Source: Beta vulgaris subsp. vulgaris (taxonomy: Eukaryota; Streptophyta; Magnoliopsida; Caryophyllales; Amaranthaceae). Taken from it: DNA of 64,000 nt. A program made the translations under genes and the position numbers. Positions 31,201 through 40,465 of this stretch are shown piece after piece. Within the stretch, counting starts at the first letter, position 1; every line of letters starts with the position of its first letter. The stretch is taken from contig NC_079203.1 in the NCBI RefSeq assembly GCF_026745355.1, positions 38,068,037 through 38,132,036 on the forward strand, given 5' to 3'. The notes beneath the pieces were generated by a model. It was not told the DNA's origin, searched no databases, and saw nothing but the letters and a program-made list of their open reading frames with translations.

Positions 31201-32178
31201 TAAGACTCTTGGTAAGATTCACAATATCTTCATAATCAATATTAAATTCAGCCGCAAAACTTCCAGAATCTGGAATTTCTTCATTCTTCTCGAAATATCC
31301 GAAGACATAAAAAAGAAGGAATTGGTAGAACAACTAGAACCTAAGATGCCCCAGTCAAGAATTAAAAATCGAAATTAGACAGTCAAAATGAAATTAGAGA
31401 TCCAAAATCGTAGCTTGACCGCAACTTCGACCTTCAGCGGAGCTCCGAAAATTCGTAGCTGAACGATGGCGAAGACGAAAGGGTGTTGGTGCGAAAACAC
31501 AACGACTTTACGTTGAGACGAACAAGGTGTCTGAGTCTTTGATGAAGATGGTGGTTGAGTCTTCAACGAGCGACGAGCGTCGATCGAGGATGATAGATTG
31601 TGGATAGTCTTTGAGGCGCGACGAGTGAGGATGAGAGTGGTGGATAAGAGTGGTGGATAAGAGTGGTGGTTGAATCTTCAACGAGCGATGGAGTGGGAGG
31701 GGGTGGTGCAGTCTTCGACGAGCAATGCAGTGGGGTTGTTGAGAGTGTGACGAGAGAGGAGTGGGTGGTTGAGGGGATGGTATGTTGAGGAGAGAGAATG
31801 ACATAAGGAAGAGGAGGTGGGCGGATGAGATAAGGATAGGGATTAGGATTTTAGAGAAAAGAGATGGAAGAGACAAGGAAAATGGGAGATGGATTTGAGT
31901 CTTTGAGAGATTGATGGTTAGATTTTTAATCATTCTCGAATCAAGGGTTTTAATTCATGATCCATGATATTAATCTTTGACCAATAGAAAAAGAAAATGA
32001 CCTAGCACATAGATTGATGACTTATCACATGATTGGAAATCTTATATTTTTTTTTATAATCTTACAAATTCTTGTCTTGGTTTAGTAACTTCTAACTTTA
32101 ATAATTAGTCAATTATTTTATTATTTTGAAATTTTGGTTATTTTTATTGAAATTATTATGATTGTACACATAATATAA

Positions 32179-32179
<1 letters not shown>
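31201..32179. other. Possible remains of pseudogene 5' exons; otherwise non-coding
   Basis: On the minus strand 31201-31345 reads EEIPDSGSFAAEFNIDYEDI and LTKSL, joining in frame across the MITE to NAYGLVVAQ and a GT donor at 30720. This is exon-like but not assignable. From 31380 to 31930 a G-rich tract with repeats of TCTTCAACGAGCGA and GTGGATAAGA keeps minus-strand frames open (31508-31933) without a recognisable domain. 31930-32179 is AT-rich. Confidence 0.35.

Positions 32180-32273
<94 letters not shown>
32180..32273 (+). repeat. (ATT)n microsatellite
   Basis: About 31 uninterrupted ATT triplets, the longest pure triplet run in the window. Confidence 0.95.
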
Positions 32274-32359
32274 TAATTAGAGTTATAAATCAAGTTTCTA
32301 AATTTTAATTAAACTCCTTATCTTATTACTTATACAACTATCAGCCTATTACTCAATTA

Positions 32360-32677
32360 CTCCCTCCGTTTCCTAAAGATCTTTCCACTTACTGTTCCTA
32401 CAGATACCAAGGAAAATCAAGTTGTGTGGGGCATGGTGTGAGTAAAGTAGGAGAGAGAAAGGAGTTAAGATAAATAAACAAATAAAAAGAGGTTAAAGTA
32501 GGAGAGAGAAAGGGAGTAAAATTGAATTAATAATGTAATGGTGGACCATATGATAGTGACATGAGAGGGTAAATAGGGAAATTTGTTTTGCCAAATAAGG
32601 AATAAAGCAAAAAAGGGAAGATCTTTTGGAAACACCCTTAAACGGAAAGAGGGAAGATCTTTAGGAAACGGAGGGAG
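32360..32677. mobile_element. Stowaway MITE
   Basis: 318 bp with the classical terminus CTCCCTCCGTTTCCTAAAGA and its complement TTTAGGAAACGGAGGGAG, flanked by TA at 32358-32359 and 32678-32679. It has no coding capacity. Confidence 0.92.
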
Positions 32678-32888
32678 TAAGTAATAGTATAATTATATTT
32701 ACTTAATTAAGTAAACTTATATGTAGTGTTACATTGACATAGATTATCGAATTACAATGATACATTTATTTATCTCGTCCAATAAGTACTTATTTCAATC
32801 CAAATACATGTTTTTGGTTTCGAAATGCATTTCACATGAAGACTAATAGCTAAAATATTGTATTATTCTTGAATTAGCTTATAACTTA

Positions 32889-33291
32889 CTAGTCTTCTAT
32901 ACACGCGATGCGTGCATCGATTGTTTGGGTCTATTCTTAATAAATTTCATCGAAATATAATTTTAGAAGTGTGATTTACAACTATTCTTATACAAACTAC
33001 TGTAATCTATAAAGTTTTTAAAAATTGAGTTAAACATTTAGATATAAAGTTTTGTAGTCAAATTAAATTTGTATTTTTTTTATTGAGCAACCAATTTTTT
33101 TCATTATGTCAAGTTACTTTGTTAATGCCTATTTATTTTATTGGAAATTTTAACCCATCTATAAATTAGGAAAGGATATAAGTATACAAAATCTGAATAT
33201 CCAATTAAGTATATATATTTAGCTAAGGATAAAAAAGACATTTCATTGGAGGACACTATACCCCTCCCCCCACATTGGCTTATATAATAGA
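32889..33291 (-). mobile_element. Non-autonomous Helitron (403 bp)
   Basis: Read on the minus strand it starts TCTATTATATAAGCC after an A (33291). It ends with the hairpin GCACGCATCGCGTG, a short spacer and CTAG followed by T (32889). The ends match the Helitron at 29612-30132, so both belong to one family. Confidence 0.83.
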
Positions 33292-35096
33292 TATATTGAT
33301 ACATTCATAAATCTTATCTAGTAACAACTTCTTTCAATTATCGTGGAACAAGTTAGTGAGTTACTGAGTTGGTATAATTTTAAGTGATTAATTGACTAAA
33401 TGCTGAGTTAACATATGATTGTTATTAACACGTTACTAACTAGTAAGTATTTGTTAACTTATTGACTTATGGTTGTTATGTTTACTATCATTTATATAAA
33501 CTGTTATTATGTTTATTCTTATTATTGTACAAAATATTAACTCTAGTTATGATCACTTATGCCTAGCTCATATGAACCATTGTTGTAAATATATGATTGT
33601 CATTTGTTACAATATCATAACTTACTAGAGTTGTGTACTAATTTAAAATCAATATAGTATTAGAATGATTTTACAATTATACTAATACCAATGTACTACT
33701 AAAATGATTAAACATATTGATAAAATAGTTTGTTTATACTTTATCATATATAATCACAACATAATACATACATACCGCGTTATGTTTGTTATTGTTATTG
33801 CTATTATTATCATTGTTGCTACTATTACTACTATTAGAATTTGTATTGTTATTGTTATTGTTATTGTTAGTATTTATGTTCTTCTTTGTATTACTATTTC
33901 TATTGTTAGCATTGTTACTATTACTGTTATTATTTGTATTATTATTATCATCATCGCTTTTTGTTTATTATTATTATTATCAATTATTCTCATTATCATA
34001 ATAGCTATTTACAAACTTATATATCAATCATAATGCTTATAATAATAAATCATTTATATAAACCTTGGAATTGATCATCTACTCGTTATTACTGTTGTTG
34101 GTTATAATATATAATATTAGAACATATGAAGAATCGTTCTATTCCGTTACTCATTAGAGTGGTTTTACGCATTTGATTAATCAAAATAAGAGTTGACTAA
34201 GGAAATACACTAAACATCACGATAAAAAAATATTATTTTTATTTATTAGTTTTTCGTTATCATCCATATGTTTTTGCACAATCAAATATGTATATATATG
34301 TCAATCTTAATGCTTTTAATATATGATTCGTTTACAAAATCCATATAACAAAATCAAAATGACTCGAACATTAGTTAACCGAATTGAAGTTGAATTGACG
34401 TTCAATAGTGAATGGACCCAATGCTTCACAATGATCGAACTAAGGTTATTAGTGATTCAACCCGAGTACACTTGTCTCTGCCAAAGAGTACATGAAACCC
34501 AAATACGACATGCGTATGCAAACCCAGTTTAAAAATGTCCACGGGTGATCATTTCCGTGAATGAATCGACTTGTAAATGGAACACTCAGACCTGTCCAAC
34601 ACCCAACAATTCACAAATTCAAATGTGATCGACCCAGATAAACAAAATCCGACTAATCACGACCTGGGGCATTGATTTTTAGAATCCTGATCTATCCGGG
34701 TCTAACCTGATTCGTCGTAGGTATATCCAGAACATGTTTGAGAACCTATTTTACTATATACTAGTAGTAGTATTAGTATGCTGTAATTGTTATTAGTTTA
34801 TTACTATTCATTAAAAGTTGGGGACACAAAGTTAATGAAGTAAAAAATGAGCTACTTTAGTTATGCCATTTGATAAATTTCTCCATGTCTCTGCTATGGT
34901 TCTATCCCATCCATGACAATTTATAGATTGTTGTATCAATATAATTTGGCAACAGGGTAATGAAATGATGAAGACGATTATATTAAGCGTGCTAGATTAT
35001 TTATGTAAACAAGGACGTCATAATGCTTGGTTTGTGTATGATAGAAAATATAATTAGGATAATATTTTCTAATCGGTTGAAGATACATAATGCGTG
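33292..35096. other. AT-rich intergenic DNA with TTATTG microsatellite and GACCC tract
   Basis: 33785-34000 is a TTATTG/TTATTA-type simple repeat, which explains long hydrophobic open frames there. 34540-34720 carries GACCTG and CGACCC words of the dispersed low-complexity class. The rest is unassigned. No gene is supported. Confidence 0.55.
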
Positions 35097-35585
35097 CATT
35101 GTGCTCCCGGGAGCACAATAATGAGAAATGTGCTCCCACAATACGAAAACGAACATTTACGAATACGAAAACGAACATTTACGAATACGAAAACGAACAT
35201 TTTAATGTTGAAGTGGAACATTACAAAATTCATTTACAAAAATATGTTCTGTTTTCACTAAAAATATGTTCTATATTTGATAAGCATATGTTCTATTTGA
35301 GTAATTGAATTCTAGTATTGTTCCATTTCAACCAAAAATGTTCATTTTCGTATTTGGATTCTGGTAATGTTTCACTTCAACAGTAAAATGTTCTTTTTCA
35401 TAAGCGAATTCTTGTAATGTTCCATTTCAACAATAAAATGTTCGTTTTCGTAGATGAATTTTGTAATGTTCAACTTCAACACTAAAATGTTCGTTTTCGT
35501 ATTCGTAAATGTTCGTTTTCGTATTCGTAAATGTTCTATTTTGTATTTTGGGAGCACAGTTCTCATTGTGCTCCCGGGAACACGA
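35097..35585. mobile_element. Inverted-repeat element with self-complementary GTGCTCCCGGGAGCAC end
   Basis: About 489 bp with inverted ends of ~60 bp: left ATTGTGCTCCCGGGAGCACA followed by ATAATGAGAAATGTGCTCCC, right its imperfect complement. The terminus itself contains a 16-base perfect palindrome. Inside, a 22-bp direct repeat (AATACGAAAACGAACATTTA plus CG) occurs about 2.5 times on the left and in complement on the right, with GTTCCATTTCAAC-AAAATGTTC units between. Target duplication is not clear and the superfamily is unknown. Confidence 0.65.
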
Positions 35586-35675
35586 TAGAATTTTCAGAAG
35601 ATATATTTTTATAATTTAGATAGGATTTGGATTCCTAAGGTAGTTAGGCTTATTATTGTGTAAACACTATATATA

Positions 35676-35908
35676 CTAGTATTACATGCACGCAATGCGT
35701 GCGATAACGTGTGATAACAAATGAAGTAGAAAATAAAATTAATTGGGTAGAAAAATTATCTTTACATTTTATTTTCTCAAAAAACTGATGTTCAGTTTAA
35801 ATGTTCTACTTTTTCCCCCTTTTTTCATTCAAAATGAAACAGTTAGTTATATTCTATTTTTTTTTTTCTATTTTTTGGTGTCCCCCATGTGTTGCCTTAT
35901 ATAATAGA
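35676..35908 (-). mobile_element. Short Helitron directly upstream of SKP1
   Basis: On the minus strand the element begins near 35908 (TCTATTATATAAGGC) and ends with hairpin GCACGCATTGCGTGC and CTAG then T at 35676. The termini resemble those of the two Helitrons at 29.6 and 32.9 kb. Its 5' end lies 118 bp before the SKP1 start codon. The base preceding the 5' TC is C rather than the canonical A, so that end may be off by a base or two. Confidence 0.75.
35894..35905 (+). promoter_or_regulatory. Possible SKP1 TATA box inside the Helitron terminus
   Basis: CTTATATAATAG lies about 125 bp upstream of the SKP1 ATG, so a start about 30 bp downstream would leave a ~95-base leader. It is the only good TATA-like word seen at a suitable distance, and it belongs to the Helitron 5' terminus. 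Function is inferred from position only. Confidence 0.35.
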
Positions 35909-36025
35909 GTTTCATCGATAAGAATTATTCAAGATTACAGAGTTTACATTAGCTACCACTTATTAGGGTTTTATCTTCCTCTCTCCTCAAGAAAAAAAAA
36001 AAAAAACTCTCATTCTTCTCCTTCA

Positions 36026-36541
36026 ATGGCTGCCACAACAGTGAAGAAGATCACTCTGAAATCCTCCGATGGTGAGAATTTCGACGTCGAAGAATCCGTT
36101 GCTCTTGAATGTCAAACCATCAAATACATTATCGAAGATGATTGCGCCGACAACGTGATTCCTCTCCCTAATGTCACTGCAAAGATCCTCTCGAAGGTTA
36201 TTGAGTACTGTAAGAAACATGTTGAATCTGTTGCTGCTGCTAAATCTTCTACTGAAGATGGTTCATCTTCTTCTAACCCTACTACTGCAGATGAAGAAGA
36301 ACTCAAAACTTGGGACGCTGAGTTTGTTAAAGTTGATCAAAATACACTGTTTGATCTTATCTTGGCGGCTAACTACCTGAACATCAAGAGTCTGCTAGAC
36401 TTGACCTGCCAAACTGTGGCTAACATGATGACAGGCAAGACCCCAGAGGAGATCAGGAAGACCTTCAACATCAAGAACGACTTCACCCCTGAAGAGGAAG
36501 AAGAAGTTAGGAGGGAAAACCAATGGGCCTTTGACAATTGA
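36026..36541 (+). CDS. SKP1: SKP1-like protein (SCF ubiquitin ligase adaptor), intact, intronless
   Basis: The ATG at 36026 follows an A-rich leader and opens 171 codons ending in TGA at 36539-36541, the usual length for plant SKP1/ASK proteins. Residues ~8-75 form the BTB/POZ-like fold that contacts CUL1 ([34 protein letters not shown]). An acidic Ser-rich linker follows. The C-terminal Skp1 dimerisation domain binds F-box proteins ([39 protein letters not shown], then [19 protein letters not shown]). The protein ends in the typical WAFDN. SKP1 bridges CUL1 to F-box proteins in nuclear and cytoplasmic SCF complexes. The frame is open upstream to 35801, but that part lies mostly in the Helitron and lacks conservation, so the internal ATG is chosen. 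Absence of introns is common in expanded plant SKP1 families and may reflect retroposition. Which paralogue this is cannot be told. Confidence 0.95.
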   Translation: MAATTVKKITLKSSDGENFDVEESVALECQTIKYIIEDDCADNVIPLPNVTAKILSKVIEYCKKHVESVAAAKSSTEDGSSSSNPTTADEEELKTWDAEFVKVDQNTLFDLILAANYLNIKSLLDLTCQTVANMMTGKTPEEIRKTFNIKNDFTPEEEEEVRRENQWAFDN

Positions 36542-36655
36542 CTCACTAACTTCTCTACAATGTCCATAGGAATAGGGAGTTTGTTGATAATAAGAGTTGT
36601 TCTTTTAATTTATTTAAGAAATGATATGTCAATTTAGCGTAGTAGTAGAAAGTCA
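36542..36655 (+). other. SKP1 3' untranslated region
   Basis: The AT-rich 114 bases between the stop codon and the downstream MITE carry AATAAG-like words but no perfect AATAAA. The transcript may terminate here or inside the MITE. Confidence 0.4.
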
Positions 36656-36811
36656 GGCCTGTTCTTTTGGACTTATTTTCAATTAATTTGATTTCAGTTT
36701 TTTTATAATTCAGTTTGATTCAATTTAGTTCAAATAATTTCAATTCGTTTCATTTTAATTAAGTTAATTTCAATTCAGTTCAGTTTCTCTCCGTGCAAAA
36801 AAAATGAGGCC
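36656..36811. mobile_element. Short Tourist-like MITE downstream of SKP1
   Basis: 156 bp between GGCCTGTTCTTTTGGAC and the near-complement ending GAGGCC. The interior is made of ATTTCAATTCAGTTC-type words that also occur at 27.95-28.04 and 38.37-38.50 kb. Flanking trinucleotides TCA and TAA do not match, so the target duplication has mutated or the call is imperfect. Confidence 0.55.
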
Positions 36812-36902
36812 TAAAGCATCAGGATTGTACAAATATATGCTAAATGGATGGGAAAATATTATCCTAAATATTTTCTCTATCGATTCATAATTAAGTTACT
36901 AA

Positions 36903-37136
36903 TCTATATATAAATATATTAAAAGGCGTGCGAAAACAAGAAACTTCTTTAGGGTGTTTTAGTTCATGTAATTCATGTACAATAAAAAAAATTAAATAAT
37001 TGCATAGTATAAGGTTTGATCCCAATACGTCAAATAACCACTAGGCTAGGTTGTATTTAGTGTTATTATCATAAAGTATTATGTCAATAAATGAATTTTT
37101 TTCTTACCCGAAGCATAGCCCGGGCCTAATAACTAG
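36903..37136 (+). mobile_element. Short Helitron (234 bp)
   Basis: The 5' end TCTATATATAAATATATT follows an A. The 3' end has the GCCCGGGC palindrome (37118-37125), a short spacer and CTAG followed by T. It is a different family from the GCACGC-hairpin Helitrons. No coding capacity. Confidence 0.72.
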
Positions 37137-38746
37137 TTAACATACTTAAACAGCCATCTTCCGAGTAGGAAATTTTGAAGACTTATATGAGTTGTGACTA
37201 AGGCTTCTAATTAGATACTTGAGCAACTATAATAAACTTTACCCTGACCCAAATTTCAGGTCGAAAACCTCAACCCAAACCCGACCTTATGTTTTTCTGG
37301 CTGACCCGAAACCAACCCAAAATGATTTGAAATAAAAATCTAAATATCTAATGATAAAAAGAAACTGTCAACTTAATTCAGAAAGGTACTGTATATGTAA
37401 CATGTTTTAACATAATATAAGTTATTTTTAAATTAGGTCATTTCAGATTATTTTCAGGTTTAAAAGATCAACCTGAACCTAACCCATTATATTTTCAGGT
37501 CGGGTTGGGTCGACCCTTTTTTTTTACAGTAAAAAATCTCATCCCAAACCCAGAATTTTCAAGTTAGTTTTAGATCAGATTATCAGGCTGGGTCGGTTTT
37601 TGTCGTTACTATAATAAACTGATCAGATGCCATTCATGCCAGTAACGAGCTCCCGGCTTGTTTAATTGGCATTTTGTATTGACTTGCATAACTAAACAGC
37701 AACTAGTATTACATTGACTAGCAAATAGCAACTAGAATAAACCGAGGTATCATTGTCATCCAACTTTTTTTAAAATTTGATTTATTATATCTATATATAT
37801 TAGAGTTTGACACGGATATACATTAATGTATAATAGAGTTTGAATTACCAATTAAATATAGTTTTTAATTGTTTATATCTAGTGAGGGAATTACCCACTG
37901 AATGACTGAATAAATATAGCATTTTTAGAGTTACAACAACTTTTAAAATGTTGACAAATTGAATATTCTTATCATTTACCATTTCACAATATAAGGCACA
38001 CGCGATCTTCGAGGTCGGACTTTGACCGTAAAACTCTCAATTTATGTTGATAGAAAATCTTAAAAAATAATATTATCATAGTATTTTTCAAGACAAATTG
38101 AACGGTATAATTTTTATTTATGGTATTTGATAGATATTTGTGGTCAAAGCAAATTTTCGTAAAATGCGAATGCCTTATATTTTAAAACAAAGGAATTAAT
38201 AAGGAATGGCTAATTAAGTTTTATCTTCACAGCCTTATTCTGTTCCCTTTAAAAAAAAGTTTTATCAAGGCTTCCAACAAGGTTTCTTGCATGTGCCTAC
38301 CTAGAAGATGGCTAATTAAATATATATGTTACTTAGGATACGTCCTCCTTACCTTAATAAATTAAGTTTCAGGTTCAATTAGTTTATTTCAATTCAGTTC
38401 AGATTTGTTCTGTTCAATTCAGATAAGTTCTCCAATCAGGACAATAAGTTCCAATCAAGTGCAATAAGTTCCAATCAGGTCTAATCAGGTCCAATAAGGT
38501 CCAAATAGTCAATGATCAATAAATTTGAATTAAAATTGTAATTAAAATACCACTATGATTATTATATAGTATATATTTGTAATATTGTCTATTATTTTAT
38601 TATTCATATTACGATTAACTGATATGTTATTGTTAAAAATTTGATTAAAGTACCGACATGATTATATAGTATTATAGTTGTATTATTATCTATTATTTTA
38701 TTACTTATATTACTATTGGCTGATTATGTTATTATTAGAAAATAGG
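37137..38746. other. Intergenic DNA with GACCCAA tract and AT-rich filler
   Basis: 37235-37610 carries words such as GACCCGAAACC, CAACCCAAA and GGTCGGGTTGGGTCGACC, the same class as the tracts at 1, 28.78, 34.54 and 62.5 kb. 38370-38520 has AATCAGGTCCAATAAGTTCC-type direct repeats. No gene is visible. Confidence 0.5.
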
Positions 38747-39109
38747 AAAAATTATTTTCAATAAGTCAACCTTTGCGCGGTCTTCCCATTTTAAGTTAAC
38801 GTTTTGTTTGTCCTTGATTAAGTTAGGCTTGTATGTCTGTTTTCTTCTATTGAGTTTTAACCTGTTTGTGACTTATTTAGTAGGTTACTTATGAAACGTG
38901 TTACAATGTCCCACTCCATCCTCACTTGTTTTAGACGAAGGGACATTGTAACACGTATCATAAGTAACCTAATAAACAAGTCACAAACATATTAAAACTC
39001 AATATTAGAAAACAAACATACAAGCCTAATTAACTCAATCATAAATAATCAAAAGGTAGACTTAAAATGGGAAGACCGCGCAATGGTTGACTTATTCAAA
39101 ATAATTTTT
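38747..39109. mobile_element. Foldback element, 363 bp near-complete inverted repeat
   Basis: The two halves are complementary over about 165 bp each, from AAAAATTATTTTCAATAAGT on the left to ACTTATTCAAAATAATTTTT on the right. The conserved arm includes GCGCGGTCTTCCCATTTTAA, and the inner arm GTTACTTATGAAACGTGTTA is followed by CAATGTCCC. Only about 25-30 bp form the loop near 38928. A transcript would make one long hairpin. Superfamily unknown; no clear target duplication. Confidence 0.85.
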
Positions 39110-39854
39110 GCTAAAAAAAATTGCAATCATGGTCAAATAAGGTTAACAATATTAATCTTCATAATTATAATATTTTGAAATTCGTCTTAAAATAACTAGA
39201 TATAACATGTTTTTGTAAAATCAAAATCAAAGAGGTTAATTAATCTCTAAATTTCACAAGTTTACAAATAAACATGCATTTCAAAGCCCATTGAAAGAGA
39301 TGAAGATCAAGGAGCCTCATGGTGAAGATCAAGATTGAAGATTTTATATAGATCATAGATTTTCTACATTTTGTTGTAACAATAATTTTTTGTTAATAGT
39401 TATTACATCACTCAATTAATGTAAAAACATGGAGATGTTTATGCATAATTGTCATAAATAATTCCACAATCCCTTTTGAATAAATTGAGCAACCAATGTT
39501 ACAAATATTGCATGTTTGGCCAATATATCATAGTATATGAATCAAATGACCCAATCTCAATTCAGAGGAAAAATTGCAAATCTAACTAAGTTAAATTGTA
39601 TGATGATCCACCTTATATTTTAAATTTGTTCTCCATCTTCAAATGGACTAATCATATAATTTGACATAATTAAATTGGTAACTATGATCTCCAAATTGAT
39701 TTTCGGTCGTTTCACGTGTCTTACTTTAAATGGCCAAATTCCAATTAGCCAAACACAAATCTCCAAATGACTTAATAATCTTCAATTAAGATTATTTCTC
39801 CAAAGCTTCAATTAGGAAGCAAACCTCTAAGACTTCTTGAAAACCGTAAATGTG
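39110..39854. other. AT-rich intergenic DNA, nothing recognised
   Basis: No open frame, inverted repeat or known motif of note. The right part (39720-39850) leads into the palindrome array with words such as CCAATTAG and TTCAATTAAGATTA. Confidence 0.4.
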
Positions 39855-40465
39855 ATAACTAATTAAGGTGGTTATGTCAATTCTCAATTAATCGTTAATT
39901 AGAGTGATGAACTCTAACTCTTCATCTAATCACTAATTAAGGTGATTATCTTCAACCTTGGCTAATCATCAATTAGGGTGATTAGCTTGACCTTTAATCA
40001 TATTTAATCCCTAATTAGAGTGGTTATCTTAAAATCTTGATTAATTACTAATTAAGGTGATTAACTTAACCCATTTCATATTTGATCACTAATTAGAGTG
40101 ATTATCTTAAACCTTCATAATCCTTAATTAGAGCAATTATTTTTCTTATTTGATCACTAGTTAGAGTGTTTATCTTAAACCTCAATAATCGTTAATTAGG
40201 ACGATTATTTTTCTCATTTGATCAGTAATTAGAGTGATTATCTTAAACCTTAATAATCGTTAGTTAGGGCGATTATTTTTTCTCATTTAATCACTCATTA
40301 GAGTGATTATCTTAAGCCTTGAATAATTACTAATTAGGGTGATTCTCTTAACCTCCTTTTTTTATCACTAATTAAGGTGATTATCTTGATCCTCCTCATA
40401 TTTAATCACTAATTAATGTGATTATCTTAACCCCATTTCAATCACTAATTGGAGTGATTACCTTC
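39855..40465. repeat. Array of 17 short imperfect palindromes (AATCACTAATTAGAGTGATT)
   Basis: Seventeen copies of AATTAGAGTGATTATCTTAA or close variants are spaced 33-44 bp (mean about 37). Most are preceded by the complementary AATCACT or ATTACT, so each unit can form a small cruciform. Units vary (AAGGTGATT, GGGCGATT, GAGCAATT) but the AATTA core and the palindromic half-sites persist. The array contains no ORF and no element ends are visible around it. Confidence 0.85.

Noticed and set aside
31508..31933. 141-codon Pro/His/Ser-rich minus-strand frame
   Set aside because: Low-complexity repeats (TCTTCAACGAGCGA units) keep it open; no domain, although it might be a decayed first exon.
33704..34033. 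109-codon hydrophobic frame
   Set aside because: Direct translation of a TTATTG/TTATTA microsatellite.
35801..36025. N-terminal extension of the SKP1 frame
   Set aside because: It lies mostly in the Helitron and a T-rich tract; the family starts at the ATG at 36026.
39855..40465. Regularly spaced palindromic units suggesting a CRISPR array
   Set aside because: Eukaryotic context, units diverge, spacing is irregular and spacers are similar to each other rather than unique.
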